Below are positions 27,158 to 36,267 of a stretch of DNA of 64,000 nucleotides, piece by piece. Source of the stretch: Larkinella humicola (lineage in GTDB: Bacteria; Bacteroidota; Bacteroidia; Cytophagales; Spirosomataceae); assembly GCF_008727875.1 (NCBI RefSeq), contig NZ_VTWS01000002.1, positions 868,001 through 932,000 of the forward strand. The letters are read 5' to 3'. Position 1 is the first letter of the stretch, and the number at the start of each line of letters is the position of its first letter. Below the pieces are notes generated by a model. It ran no database searches. It had not been told where the DNA came from and saw only the letters and a program-made list of their open reading frames with translations. The position numbers and the translations under genes are program-made.

Positions 27158-28024
27158 ATGAAAAAAACTACGTTTCAGGTGCTGCTGTTCCTGACGGTTT
27201 TGCCTGCTTTGGTGGTTGCCCAAACCGGAAAAGTACTGGACAACCAGTCATTAAAAAGTAAAATTCTGAAGAGTGAACGGAAGTTTGCCATTTATTTACC
27301 CCCCGACTACGAAACCTCGCAACGAACCTACCCGGTGTTGTATCTGCTGCACGGTGCCGGTGACGATCATACAGGTTGGGTTCAGTTCGGCGAGGTGCTT
27401 CACATTGCCGACCGAACCATCGCCGAGGGCAAAGCAACTCCCATGATTATCGTGATGCCCGACGCCAACACCGGCCGTCGTGGTTATGAAAACGATGTAA
27501 AAGGAGAATGGCGCTATGAAGATTTTTTCTTTGAAGAACTGATGCCTTTCGTTGAAAAAAACTACCGAATCAAAGCGGAAAAGCGGTTTCGGGCCATTTC
27601 CGGTCTGTCGATGGGGGGCGGAGGAACCTTCACCTACGCCCTCCATCACCCCGAATTATTTTCGTCGGCCTGCCCGCTGAGCGCTGCTACGGGGCCGGTC
27701 TCAACCGAAGATGCCAGAACCCGCCTGGCCCGAACCAACCAGACCGCAACAGACGAGGAATTGCAGGCTTATTTTAACCGCCAAAGCGTCTTGAACCTGG
27801 TGAACACGATACCCGACAACCAGAAAAAAGCAATTCGCTGGTACATCGATTGCGGTGACGACGATTTCCTGTATGAAGGAAACTCACTGGTTCATATTGC
27901 CATGCGCAAAAAAGAAATTCCGCACGAGTTTCGGATTCGGGACGGAGGCCACACCTGGACCTATTGGCGGACGTCTTTGCCAACGGTTTTAGAATTTGTT
28001 TCGGCTGCTTTTCACCAGTTTTGA
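27158..28024 (+). CDS. exported alpha/beta-hydrolase, esterase D/feruloyl esterase-like
   Basis: A 288-residue enzyme; the ATG at 27158 is preferred over an upstream TTG because the signal peptide starts there. The mature part has the oxyanion region VLYLLHGAGDD, nucleophile Ser151 in SGLSMGG and a catalytic His in DGGHTWTYW. This is the layout of the putative esterase family that includes feruloyl and carbohydrate esterases. The substrate is unknown. It is monocistronic. Confidence 0.85.
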   Translation: MKKTTFQVLLFLTVLPALVVAQTGKVLDNQSLKSKILKSERKFAIYLPPDYETSQRTYPVLYLLHGAGDDHTGWVQFGEVLHIADRTIAEGKATPMIIVMPDANTGRRGYENDVKGEWRYEDFFFEELMPFVEKNYRIKAEKRFRAISGLSMGGGGTFTYALHHPELFSSACPLSAATGPVSTEDARTRLARTNQTATDEELQAYFNRQSVLNLVNTIPDNQKKAIRWYIDCGDDDFLYEGNSLVHIAMRKKEIPHEFRIRDGGHTWTYWRTSLPTVLEFVSAAFHQF

Positions 28025-28889
28025 GTTTCCGAAAAAAGCGCGCTTTATTACCAAAATCATATGGTAATAATTACTCAAAAGAAAACCGTTAGTATGCCAA
28101 CCGGTTTCCCAAAAACCGTCCTTTATTGTCTGGGATAATTCTAAAATCCGGTTCAAATAAGATGAACTAGTATGTTATTATGTGGCCAAATAATTCAAAT
28201 CAGTAACTTATTGAAATTCACCGTTCCCCTTTTTCCGTAAACTAAGGTTGGGTAGGTCTTATAAAGCCTGACAAAATTTGTTCAGGAGTTAACGAGCGTC
28301 GGATGTTCTTATTGTTTGTATGGGTATAAAATCATTTTTATTACGCGGTTTCAGCGTATAAATGTCGGTTGCAATCGGTTGCAACCGACATTTATACGCT
28401 GAATGGAGAGGTAAAAGGAGAGGATGGTGGTCAAAAACCGGCAGGTTTCCTGATTTTTGACGGTTCCGGGTCTTCACTCCTTCTATCGCTTTGGGGTCTT
28501 CGGTATGGCCCCGCACTCCTTTCGGAAAATGGAACCGGTCAGCGTCCCAACGGTTCTCATGTGGCGAACCTTGTGCCGCAAAAAAGCCACGCTTTTTCAT
28601 CTGATTATCAAGCCATAAACAACGAAAGTCTGACTAATCCGACTGCCGTCGTCCCCTCTGAAACCGAACAAAGTTTCCCGGCCCGATCGGCGTCACTGAC
28701 CACCGTATAACGCCCCCGCGGGCTGCTTTCCAAAAGATCTGCAGAAAAAGGACTCGAATCCGAAGCGTCCATCCCGTCTTCACAGGCCGTGTTAATTTTG
28801 AAACACAGCCCTTTCGCCCCCGTTTTCTCCTTGTATTTCTGTGAGAATAAGTGTTATTTTGCGGGTCAAATTTTTGCGTAAAACTAACA
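28025..28889. other. 865-bp stretch without a recognised gene
   Basis: The first 260 bp are AT-rich with nothing recognisable. A perfect 25-bp hairpin stands at 28350-28403. From there to about 28710 frames are open on both strands (28289-28600 minus, 28369-28710 plus), but neither product resembles a known family and both use the hairpin as N- or C-terminal coding. A decayed gene is possible. The ppiD promoter is expected in the last 80 bp. Confidence 0.5.
28350..28403. repeat. perfect 25-bp hairpin with TCGG loop
   Basis: Arms 28350-28374 and 28379-28403 are perfectly complementary and enclose only four bases. No T-run follows on either strand and no gene ends nearby. Confidence 0.8.
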
Positions 28890-30998
28890 ATGGCTTTAAT
28901 TAACAAGATCAGAGAAAAATCAGGCGTTGCGGTCGGTGTTATTGCCGTCAGCTTGATTTTATTTATTGTAGGAGGTGATCTGCTCGGTCCGGGAAGCCTG
29001 TTTGGCGGACAGGACCAGACCGTGGGTGAGATTGCCGGCCAAAAGATTTCGTATCCGGAGTTTAATGCGAAAGTCGATGAAGCCCGGGCCGCTTATGAGC
29101 AACAAACCGGCCGCCCCGCTACCGAACAGGATCAGGTTCAACTCCGTGATCAGGCCTGGAACCAATTCATTTTAGACATTGCCTACCAGAAAGAATACGA
29201 CGCCCTCGGCCTGTCGGTAACGCCCGACGAACTGGTGGATATGGTGCAGGGGAATTACATCAGCCCCGCCATCCGTCAGACGTTTACGGACCCCAAAACC
29301 GGCTCTTTCGACAAAAATACCGTTATCAACTACCTGAAAAACCTCAAAACGCTGCCTGCCGAACAACAACAGGCCTGGGCCAATTTTGAGAAAAATCTGA
29401 GCGCCGACCGGACCCGGACCAAATACGAAAACCTGCTGCGGTTATCGTCGTTTGTCACAACCGCCGAAGCCCAGAAAGAATACCAGGCCCAGAACACCCG
29501 CGCCAACGCCAAATTCCTGCTGGTTCCGTATTACTCCGTTCCGGATACGACTGTAAAAATAACCGATGGCCAGTTGCAGGAATACCTGGACAAGCACAAG
29601 GACGAATACAAGAGCATCAACAGCCGGACGATTCAGTATGTAACCTTCCCGGTGGCGCCGTCGAAAGAAGACAGCACGGCTTTATACGATCAGATTAAAA
29701 CGCTGGCCCGTGGTCTGGCAACAGCCACGAACGATTCATCGTATGCCCGCATGAACTCCGACATTCAGGCTCCGTTGTACATGACGCTTGGCGAAATGCC
29801 CGAGCAACTGAAAGCCACGGTCGGCACGTTTGCTCCGGGTGGTGTCTACGGCCCTTACAAAGAAGGCAACACCTATTTTATTTACAAATACGGCGGTGTT
29901 AAAAAGGATACCAACTTTACGGTTCGCGCCAGCCACATCCTGATTCGTGCTGCCGGAAGCGATTCCGCAAAAGCCGCAGCCCGGATCACCGCCGAAGGCA
30001 TTCTGCGACAAATTCAGGGAGGAGCCAGTTTTGAAGCCCTCGCCCAAACCAATAGCGCCGACGGATCGGCTCAGCAGGGTGGTGACCTGGGGTATTTCAA
30101 AAATAACAACCAGATGGTGAAACCGTTCCAGGATGCGATTTTCGGTTTCAACGGCACCGGTTTGATTCCGCGTCTGGTCGAAACCGAATTTGGCTACCAC
30201 ATCATCAAAGTAACCGAGCCGAAAACGAATACGCTGTACCGGATTTCGACCATCGGCAAAACCATTACCCCGAGCCAGGCAACCCGCGATGAAGTGTATC
30301 GCAAAGCAGAACAGTTCGCGACGGAAAGCCAAACCAAGGAAGCCTTTGACGAAAACGCGAAGAAAGATAAAACGCTGGTCGTAGCCACGGCCGAACGGAT
30401 TCCGGAAAACTCAACCAGCGTCAATGCGCTGGGGAACGCCCGCGAACTGGTTCGCTGGGCGTTCAATGACGACACAGACCTCAACGACGTATCCTCGGCA
30501 GTTGAAGTAGATGACCAGTATGTGGTAGCAGTTTTGACCGGCGAAACTTCCGAAGACGAAGTGAAGATCGACAACTTCCGTCCGGAACTGACCGCGAAAG
30601 TTCGCAACCAGGTGAAGGCGGAACAGATCATTGCCAAACTGAACAGTGCATCGGGAACCCTTGAGTCGATTGCCCAGAAATACGGTGCCGGTGCGCTGGT
30701 CGAAGAAGTACCTGACCTGAACCTGGCCAACGGTTTTCTGAAAAGCGCGGGTGTCGATCCGGTGGCCGTTGGTAAAATCTTCGGTCTGAAAAACGGAAAA
30801 CGGTCGAAACCGTTTGCGGGGGATGCTGGTGTCCTGATTGTGGAAACCAACTCCGTAACGCCAGCCCCAACCGTAGCCGATTACACGGTTTACAAAACCC
30901 AGCTTCAGCAAAACGCCAGCAGCCGTACCGGTTTTATGATCAACGAAGCCATTCGTGAAAGCGCCAAGGTGAAAGACCGCCGGGCGAAATTCTATTGA
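28890..30998 (+). CDS. ppiD: PpiD-like membrane-anchored peptidyl-prolyl isomerase
   Basis: A 702-residue protein starting at MALINKIREKSG. One N-terminal helix (about 12-30) anchors it to the inner membrane. A SurA-N-like chaperone region follows, then a parvulin domain near residues 345-440 (RASHILIRAA; GGDLGYFKNNNQMV; ETEFGYHIIKV). PpiD helps outer-membrane and secreted proteins fold on leaving the translocon. The long C-terminal part is the usual second SurA-like half. It is monocistronic with a strong terminator. Confidence 0.88.
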   Translation: MALINKIREKSGVAVGVIAVSLILFIVGGDLLGPGSLFGGQDQTVGEIAGQKISYPEFNAKVDEARAAYEQQTGRPATEQDQVQLRDQAWNQFILDIAYQKEYDALGLSVTPDELVDMVQGNYISPAIRQTFTDPKTGSFDKNTVINYLKNLKTLPAEQQQAWANFEKNLSADRTRTKYENLLRLSSFVTTAEAQKEYQAQNTRANAKFLLVPYYSVPDTTVKITDGQLQEYLDKHKDEYKSINSRTIQYVTFPVAPSKEDSTALYDQIKTLARGLATATNDSSYARMNSDIQAPLYMTLGEMPEQLKATVGTFAPGGVYGPYKEGNTYFIYKYGGVKKDTNFTVRASHILIRAAGSDSAKAAARITAEGILRQIQGGASFEALAQTNSADGSAQQGGDLGYFKNNNQMVKPFQDAIFGFNGTGLIPRLVETEFGYHIIKVTEPKTNTLYRISTIGKTITPSQATRDEVYRKAEQFATESQTKEAFDENAKKDKTLVVATAERIPENSTSVNALGNARELVRWAFNDDTDLNDVSSAVEVDDQYVVAVLTGETSEDEVKIDNFRPELTAKVRNQVKAEQIIAKLNSASGTLESIAQKYGAGALVEEVPDLNLANGFLKSAGVDPVAVGKIFGLKNGKRSKPFAGDAGVLIVETNSVTPAPTVADYTVYKTQLQQNASSRTGFMINEAIRESAKVKDRRAKFY

Positions 30999-31020
30999 TC
31001 GAATCTGATCTTATCTGAAC

Positions 31021-31052
31021 AAAAAAGGCTTCCCGAACGGGAAGCCTTTTTT
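31021..31052. terminator. bidirectional terminator after ppiD
   Basis: AAAAAAGGCTTCCCG pairs with CGGGAAGCCTTTTTT over a two-base loop, a 15-bp stem flanked by A and T runs. It is followed within six bases by a CCTAAAGGGG-type palindrome. Confidence 0.88.
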
Positions 31053-31057
31053 GTTGT

Positions 31058-31128
31058 TTGCCCCCCAAACCCTTAAAGGGGGGAATTTTCTCGCACTCCA
31101 AGCTCCCCCTTTAGGAGTTTGGGGGCAA
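31058..31128. repeat. CCTAAAGGGG-type gene-end palindrome, copy 3
   Basis: Left 31058-31083 and right 31105-31128 pair with one inserted base and two mismatches. The right arm includes the rdgB stop and encodes its last residues (LPPNS). Confidence 0.75.
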
Positions 31129-31698
31129 CTCGTTCAAAAACGCCACCAATTTGGCAAACGCCTTTCCCCGGTGGCTGATGTCTCCTTTCTCCTCCATGCT
31201 CATCTCGGCAAACGTACGATCGTGGCCGTCGGGTTGAAAAATGGGGTCGTAGCCAAACCCGCCGGTGCCGCGCGGTTCAGTCAGGATCTGTCCTTCGGCA
31301 TTGCCCTCGAACGACCAATACTGCCCATCGATGACCAGTGTGATCACCGTCCGGAACCGCGCCCGGCGATTGGTCTGGTTTTTCAGGTTGGTCAGCAGCA
31401 AATTCAGGTTGCGTTCGTAGCTGCGCGGATGCCCGCCATAATAGGCGGAGTGAACGCCCGGTGCGCCGTCCAGCGCGTCGACTTCCAGGCCCGAATCATC
31501 GGCAAAGCAGTTGACGTGGTAATGGTCCCAGACGTGTTCGGCTTTCTGGCGGGAATTGCCGGGAATCGTGTCCTGTGTTTCAGGAATTTCTTCGAAACAG
31601 CCAATGTCCTGCAAGGTTTTCAACGTAAACTGGTCGCCCAGCAGAGCCGCGATTTCGGCCAGTTTGTTGGCGTTGTTGGTGGCGAAACAAAGCGTCAT
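31111..31698 (-). CDS. rdgB: RdgB/HAM1 non-canonical purine NTP pyrophosphatase
   Basis: A 195-residue housecleaning enzyme that hydrolyses dITP, ITP and XTP to the monophosphate. Motifs are FATNNANKLAEI at the start, FADDSGLEVDALDGAPGVHSA in the middle, then WSFEGNAEGQI and GGFGYDPIF. Length is normal for the family. The last residues (LPPNS) come from a gene-end palindrome, so the native tail was probably replaced. Convergent with ppiD. Confidence 0.93.
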   Translation of the reverse strand: MTLCFATNNANKLAEIAALLGDQFTLKTLQDIGCFEEIPETQDTIPGNSRQKAEHVWDHYHVNCFADDSGLEVDALDGAPGVHSAYYGGHPRSYERNLNLLLTNLKNQTNRRARFRTVITLVIDGQYWSFEGNAEGQILTEPRGTGGFGYDPIFQPDGHDRTFAEMSMEEKGDISHRGKAFAKLVAFLNELPPNS

Positions 31699-31718
31699 AG
31701 AAAATAATGGGTTAAAAA

Positions 31719-31748
31719 AATAGGCTGCCTCGCTAAAGGCAGCCTATT
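31719..31748 (-). terminator. terminator after the FKBP lipoprotein gene
   Basis: AATAGGCTGCCT pairs with AGGCAGCCTATT over a 6-nt loop. On the minus strand a seven-T run follows. It lies 17 bp after the stop at 31765. Confidence 0.85.
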
Positions 31749-31764
31749 GATCTGGAAAGATTGT

Positions 31765-32655
31765 TTATTTAGCACTAACGACTTCTATATCAAATGCGAG
31801 CGAAGCATAGGGAGGAATGGGAGCCTTGCCTAACTGCCCATACCCAATGGTAGATGGCAGAACGATGGTCGCTTTTTCACCTTCCCGCATTTTTACCAGC
31901 GCTTCATCCCAGGCGGCAATAACTGCACCCGTTCCGATGTTGAAATCGGCCCCATCGGCATTGGCATCGAATTGATTGCCATTCAGCAGGGTACCTTTGT
32001 ATTTGATTTTTACCGACTGCCCTACTTTCACGAGGGCTGAATCGGGATAGGCTTTTGTCAGCAGAAACCGGAGACCGGAAGCGGTTTTTTCGGCCGCCGT
32101 CAAGCCTTTGGCAACCAGATAATCCTGAATCTGTTCTTCTTCGGTCCGGACGCTGACCACTGTAATGTCGTACCGGACGGGCGTATAAGCCGGGAGGAGT
32201 AAATTGCCGCTCTTGTTGTCGGTCGGGTCGTAGGGCGCCAATACGATGGCTTCTTCGCCTTCTTTCAACAATTGCAGGCCGTTGTAAAGTCGGGCCGTAA
32301 TCGTTCCCTGCGAGGGCGCGCCAATCGTGACGGTACTCGGCTTTTTGGCGAATGTTTCGGAACTGTCGACAATAACACCATCCAGCCGGGTTTGCACAAA
32401 ATAAAAACGAACTTCGTCGCCTGCCACCGGAGCCTGACCAGTCGGTACAGCTTTGGTTTTAGCGATATACAAACCGGTCACATCGTCCTTGGCGGCCTGA
32501 AGGTTTTTTTGAGCAAGATAGGCGTTAATCTCCTCTTCGTTTTCGCGTCGTTTGCGATCGTTCAGCGCTTCGCCCGGATCCGGCGCACAGCTTACCTGTG
32601 CGATCAGTAGCCCAATCAGCGAAACGGCAAAACTCCATTTCGGCCAATTTTTCAT
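31765..32655 (-). CDS. FKBP-type peptidyl-prolyl isomerase lipoprotein (two domains)
   Basis: A 296-residue protein starting at MKNWPKWSFAV (32655; 32664 is an alternative). The signal ends in AQVSC, a fair lipobox. Two FKBP-like regions follow. The first (GDEVRFYFVQTRLDG... near residues 75-160) is degenerate; the second (KIKYKGTLLNGNQFD; AAWDEALVKM; GYGQLGKAPIPPYASLAFDIEVV) is complete. Such proteins assist envelope protein folding and resemble the GldI group. Its upstream neighbour has the same design. Confidence 0.85.
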   Translation of the reverse strand: MKNWPKWSFAVSLIGLLIAQVSCAPDPGEALNDRKRRENEEEINAYLAQKNLQAAKDDVTGLYIAKTKAVPTGQAPVAGDEVRFYFVQTRLDGVIVDSSETFAKKPSTVTIGAPSQGTITARLYNGLQLLKEGEEAIVLAPYDPTDNKSGNLLLPAYTPVRYDITVVSVRTEEEQIQDYLVAKGLTAAEKTASGLRFLLTKAYPDSALVKVGQSVKIKYKGTLLNGNQFDANADGADFNIGTGAVIAAWDEALVKMREGEKATIVLPSTIGYGQLGKAPIPPYASLAFDIEVVSAK

Positions 32656-32713
32656 TCCTGCCATCTCATTCGTAAATCTAAATACGCTCTTTATTCTACT
32701 TCTATTCGTAAAC

Positions 32714-32748
32714 AACGAACCCGATACGAATCTGGTATCGGGTTCGTT
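32714..32748 (-). terminator. hairpin between the two FKBP genes
   Basis: AACGAACCCGATAC pairs with GTATCGGGTTCGTT over a 7-nt loop, 20 bp after the stop of the upstream FKBP gene. No long T-run, so it may be a processing or partial terminator. Confidence 0.7.
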
Positions 32749-32767
32749 CACAGATTTCGGGTATTGC

Positions 32768-33682
32768 TTACCGTCCGCCCTGCGGCATTTGCGGCATCTG
32801 TGGGGTCGGTGCGGCTCCTTTTTTAACATCGACCAGTTCCACATCGAACATGATCACGGAGTTTGGCGGAATGGCACCCGGTGCGCCTTCAATGCCGTAG
32901 GCCAGGCCCGACGGAATGATCAGGAGTCCTTTACCGCCTTTTTTCAGTTGGCGGACGCCTTCATCCCAGCCCGGAATAACGGCACCCTGACCCAGCGGAA
33001 AGTCGATTCCGGCCTGCGTCTGCGGATTTTTGTCGGAGCTGTCGAACACTTTTCCGTTCATCAGTTTACCGGTGTATTTTACTTTCACGACATCCCCCGA
33101 ACCCGGGTTTGCGCCCGTTCCCGGTTGCGTAATGACGACATACAAACCGGATGCGGTTTTCTGCCCCGCCAGCTTGTTTTTGGCTACGTAATCGGCGATG
33201 GTTTTGTCGTCGGTACCTTTTTGCTTTTCCCGAAGCGATACCTGCGCTTTCTGAAATTCCTCCATCGACTGGATATCGATCACTTTGATGGTATAGGCAA
33301 TGTCGGAGCCTTTCGGAATAAACGGCGGCAGAGGTTGCTGCGACCGGCCGGCAATCGAATCGGCGTTGACATAAATGGTGGCACTGTCGCCCTTGCTCAA
33401 CAGAGCAAGGCCTTCTTCAAGGCTACCTTTGAAGGTCGATGCCTGCAACGGCTGTTTCACCGGCGCCCCATTCTGATAGCTGCTGCCCAATGTCGAGTCT
33501 TTGCTGTTTTTGACCGTTAAATTAAAGGTCATCACGTCGCCGACTTTCGCTTTACGCGTATCTTCAACATCTTCGTGAAACTTGTACTTCAAGCCGGTTT
33601 CGGTTACTTGCACCCGGTTGTTGTCGCAGGAAGCCAGTACCACGACCAGCAGAGAGAGTTTACTAACGGTTTTGATAGTCAT
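32768..33682 (-). CDS. FKBP-type peptidyl-prolyl isomerase lipoprotein (two domains)
   Basis: A 304-residue lipoprotein (VVVLASCD, Cys19). The first FKBP-like domain (about 25-140) is degenerate. A charged helical linker follows, then a full domain with VKVKYTGKLMNGKVFDSS, VIPGWDEGVRQLKKG and SGLAYGIEGAPGAIPPNSVI. The tail is Pro/Gln/Met-rich. It precedes a second FKBP lipoprotein, and the two look like an old tandem duplication. Two hairpins lie upstream of its start. Confidence 0.88.
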   Translation of the reverse strand: MTIKTVSKLSLLVVVLASCDNNRVQVTETGLKYKFHEDVEDTRKAKVGDVMTFNLTVKNSKDSTLGSSYQNGAPVKQPLQASTFKGSLEEGLALLSKGDSATIYVNADSIAGRSQQPLPPFIPKGSDIAYTIKVIDIQSMEEFQKAQVSLREKQKGTDDKTIADYVAKNKLAGQKTASGLYVVITQPGTGANPGSGDVVKVKYTGKLMNGKVFDSSDKNPQTQAGIDFPLGQGAVIPGWDEGVRQLKKGGKGLLIIPSGLAYGIEGAPGAIPPNSVIMFDVELVDVKKGAAPTPQMPQMPQGGR

Positions 33683-33690
33683 GAAATTTA

Positions 33691-33752
33691 GTGTTTGTAG
33701 TTCGTAGTTTGGTTTTAGAATTTGTGGTTAACTACACACCACAAACGGAACT
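33691..33752. repeat. imperfect heptad hairpin upstream of the FKBP gene
   Basis: GTTTGTA-type units on the left (from 33693) pair with their complement near 33730-33752 with about three mismatches over 17 nt. It lies 27 bp from the larger palindrome at 33779. Confidence 0.5.
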
Positions 33753-33778
33753 TGGTTTAGTTGACAAAAATAGTATAT

Positions 33779-33870
33779 GGTTCACGGTTTTCCGTATTCG
33801 GTTTACGGTGGCTGACGTGAGAATACGAATGCGTCAGCCACCGTAAACCGAATACGGAAAACCGTGAACC
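33779..33870. repeat. heptad-armed hairpin with GGCTGACG core (perfect 39-bp arms)
   Basis: The 40-nt left arm (33779-33818) and right arm (33831-33870) differ at only the innermost base and enclose 12 nt. The units are of the GGTTCAC, GGTTTTC and GGTTTAC type. It begins 5 bp after the nrnA stop. Confidence 0.9.
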
Positions 33871-33874
33871 TATC

Positions 33875-34891
33875 TCAAACCGACTCCAGCAATTGCTCCT
33901 GATACGCGGGCAATACACTCAGTAGTTTTTGTTCTGTTTCCTTGAGCGTCAGCGTTGTCCGGCCTCCGGCGGCATTTTTATGTCCTCCCCCGCTGAAATG
34001 CTGGCTGGCCAGGTCACGCACCGAAAAATCACCCACCGACCGGAACGACATTTTCACCTCGTCTCCCCGATCGATCAGAATGGCCGCCATAATGACGCCT
34101 TCGACCGCCAGCGCCTGATTCACCAGACCTTCCGTATCGCCCATTTTCGACCGGAACCGCTTCAGTTCCGCATCGGTAATGGTGATGTAGGCAAACCGGT
34201 ATTCCGGCAAAACCACCAGCTTTTCCGATAACGCATAACCCGTAAACCGCAGTTTGTCGAGCGAAACGTTGTCGTAAATCCGGCGATGGATGGGACTCAC
34301 GTCAATGCCAATGTCGATTAGTTCAGCCGCCACCCGATGCACATCCCCCGTGGTGCTGGCGTGCCGGAATGAGCCCGTATCGGTCATAATACCGGCATAA
34401 AGGCATTCGGCCATGGGCACATCGACGAGTTTTTTATCACCAAACCGGTCGATCAGTTGAAAAATAAGCTGAGCGGTTGCGGCAGCTTTCGTATCCCAGT
34501 AGGCAAAATCGGCAAACGACTCCGGTTCCAGGTGATGATCGATCATCACCTTTTTGGCGCGCGACTGCCGCACCATTGGTTCCAGATCCCGAATGCGGTT
34601 GAGCGCTGAGAAATCCAGGCAAAAAATAACGTCGGCCTGTTCAAATAACTGACTGATTTCGACCCGTTTCTTTTCGTCAAACACCAGCACGTCGTCGTTA
34701 CCGCTCAACCAGTACAGGTTTTCGGGATAATCGGTCGGCGTGATCACCGTAACATGGTGATTCCGTTTTTTCAGATAACCCGCCAGGCCCAGCGACGAGC
34801 CCATGGCATCGGCATCGGGGTTTAGGTGGGTGGTAATCAGCACCGTTTGGGGCTGGTCAATCAGCGTACGGATAGCGTCGAAGTCTTGCAT
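33875..34891 (-). CDS. nrnA: DHH phosphoesterase, NrnA-like nanoRNase/pAp phosphatase
   Basis: A 338-residue enzyme. The DHH domain shows [26 protein letters not shown], and the name motif IDHHLEP; the DHHA1 domain ends with [11 protein letters not shown]. NrnA degrades short RNAs to mononucleotides and removes the 3' phosphate of pAp. Divergent from ndk with 109 bp between starts. A long perfect hairpin follows its stop within 5 bp and is likely its terminator. Confidence 0.9.
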   Translation of the reverse strand: MQDFDAIRTLIDQPQTVLITTHLNPDADAMGSSLGLAGYLKKRNHHVTVITPTDYPENLYWLSGNDDVLVFDEKKRVEISQLFEQADVIFCLDFSALNRIRDLEPMVRQSRAKKVMIDHHLEPESFADFAYWDTKAAATAQLIFQLIDRFGDKKLVDVPMAECLYAGIMTDTGSFRHASTTGDVHRVAAELIDIGIDVSPIHRRIYDNVSLDKLRFTGYALSEKLVVLPEYRFAYITITDAELKRFRSKMGDTEGLVNQALAVEGVIMAAILIDRGDEVKMSFRSVGDFSVRDLASQHFSGGGHKNAAGGRTTLTLKETEQKLLSVLPAYQEQLLESV

Positions 34892-34962
34892 TTATGAATT
34901 ACCCCGGGTGAACGGGCAGGTATCAATTCGCAAAATTACGAAGAATTGTTCTCTAATCTTTA

Positions 34963-34970
34963 TACCTTTG
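34963..34970 (+). promoter_or_regulatory. -7 box of ndk
   Basis: TACCTTTG is an exact TAnnTTTG match 30 bp upstream of the ndk start. The nearest TTG (34946-34948) is only 14 bases up, closer than usual, so the -33 element is unclear. Confidence 0.5.
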
Positions 34971-35000
34971 GAGCCAAATAATATTTTGTTTCACTCCCTG

Positions 35001-35420
35001 ATGACGACCAACCGTACGTTCACGATGATTAAACCCGACGCCGTGGCGGAGGGGAATTCCGGTGCAATCATTCAAATGATCGAAGAAGCCGGATTTCGGA
35101 TTGTAGCCGTAAAGAAAGCCCTGCTGACGAAAGAGCGGGCCGGACAGTTTTACGCCGTTCACAGCGAACGCCCTTTTTACAACGACCTGTGCGCCTATAT
35201 GTCGTCCGGAGCCATCATTCCGATGATTCTGGAAAAAGACAATGCCGTGGCTGATTTCCGCAAGCTGATTGGTGCCACCAACCCGGCCCAGGCCGAAGAG
35301 GGAACCATCCGGAAACGGTTTGCCAAGTCGATCGAAGCCAACGCCATTCACGGCTCGGACTCCGATGATAACGCGAAAATCGAGGGTGATTTCTTCTTTG
35401 CCGGTATCGAGCAGTTCTAA
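35001..35420 (+). CDS. ndk: nucleoside diphosphate kinase
   Basis: A 139-residue enzyme that equilibrates NTP and NDP pools. The start [15 protein letters not shown] is fixed by the family N-terminus; the frame is open much further upstream but that part overlaps nrnA. The phospho-accepting His117 is in NAIHGSDS. Length is normal. A -7 box precedes it. Its 3' side faces nth across a 32-bp-arm palindrome. Confidence 0.95.
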   Translation: MTTNRTFTMIKPDAVAEGNSGAIIQMIEEAGFRIVAVKKALLTKERAGQFYAVHSERPFYNDLCAYMSSGAIIPMILEKDNAVADFRKLIGATNPAQAEEGTIRKRFAKSIEANAIHGSDSDDNAKIEGDFFFAGIEQF

Positions 35421-35426
35421 TTGCTA

Positions 35427-35513
35427 ATGGGAACGCGGATTTGCCGGATGGAAGGGATTTAAACTCATTTATCTGTTTTTTATCCGTTCCATCCGCTAAA
35501 TCCGCGTTCCCAT
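35427..35513. repeat. gene-end palindrome between ndk and nth
   Basis: Arms 35427-35458 and 35482-35513 pair over 32 nt with three mismatches. The right arm holds the nth stop codon and encodes its last five residues (MGTRI). Confidence 0.8.
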
Positions 35514-36149
35514 CAATTTTTCGAAGTATTGGCAAAAATGCGTCAGGGCGCATTCTGAACATTTCGGTGACCGGGCGACGCACACATACCGTCCGTGCAA
35601 AATCAGCCAGTGGTGCGCTTTGGGAACGTATTCTTTCGGGATGTATTTCACTAATGCCAGCTCGACCGCCAGGGGCGTCGTAGCGGTTTTAGGCACCAAT
35701 CCCAGCCGGTGCGAAACGCGGAAGACGTGGGTATCGACCGCCATCGTCGGCTGATTAAAAATGAGGGACGCAATGACGTGGGCGGTTTTTCGACCCACCC
35801 CCGGCATTTTCTGCAGGTCGTCCACTTTCGCCGGGACTTCTGACCCAAACTCCTCCGTCAACACCTTCGCCATTCCCACCAGGTGTTTCGCCTTGTTGTT
35901 CGGATACGAAACACTCCGAATGTAGCCAAACACTTCATCGACCGACGCTGCCGCGAGCGATTCCGGTTCAGGAAACCGTTCGAACAGCTTCGGGGTCACC
36001 TGATTGATCCGTTTATCGGTGCATTGGGCGGACAAAATAACCGCCACCAGCAATTCATACGGATTGCGGTAATGCAATTCGGTCTCCGGTTCCGGGAAGT
36101 GGGTAATGAAGTAATCGAGAAAATGGCGAAACCGTTCTTTCTTTAGCAT
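35496..36149 (-). CDS. nth: endonuclease III
   Basis: A 217-residue base-excision DNA glycosylase/AP lyase. The ATG at 36149 (MLKKERFRHF) is preferred to a GTG at 36167. The helix-hairpin-helix MPGVGRKTAHV includes catalytic Lys121, and Asp139 is in MAVDTHVF. The iron-sulfur cluster loop has C190, C197, C200 and C206. The final MGTRI is encoded by a palindromic repeat arm, an addition after the normal end of the cluster loop helix. Confidence 0.94.
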   Translation of the reverse strand: MLKKERFRHFLDYFITHFPEPETELHYRNPYELLVAVILSAQCTDKRINQVTPKLFERFPEPESLAAASVDEVFGYIRSVSYPNNKAKHLVGMAKVLTEEFGSEVPAKVDDLQKMPGVGRKTAHVIASLIFNQPTMAVDTHVFRVSHRLGLVPKTATTPLAVELALVKYIPKEYVPKAHHWLILHGRYVCVARSPKCSECALTHFCQYFEKLMGTRI

Positions 36150-36166
36150 ACAGCAAAAATAGTCCA

Positions 36167-36259
36167 CTCCGCTTAACTCTTTTTATCTCTGCTTAACTCC
36201 GCGAAACAATTTTTAAACTATTTCGCGGAGTTAAGCAGAATAAAAAGAGTTAAGCGGAG
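36167..36259. repeat. long hairpin upstream of nth
   Basis: Arms of 41 and 39 nt (36167-36207 and 36221-36259) pair with one small bulge and one mismatch around a 13-nt loop. Units of TTAACTC recur, though 7-bp phasing is weak. It lies 17 bp before the nth start and after the sigma operon. Confidence 0.8.
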
Positions 36260-36267
36260 AAAACAGA

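Noticed and set aside
28740-28795. tRNA-like T-arm (TTCGAGTC on the minus strand)
   Set aside because: The T stem does not pair over five bases and no acceptor, D or anticodon arm is found.
34803-35000. N-terminal extension of ndk by 66 codons
   Set aside because: It overlaps nrnA on the other strand and the NDK family begins at [15 protein letters not shown]; the promoter box also lies inside it.
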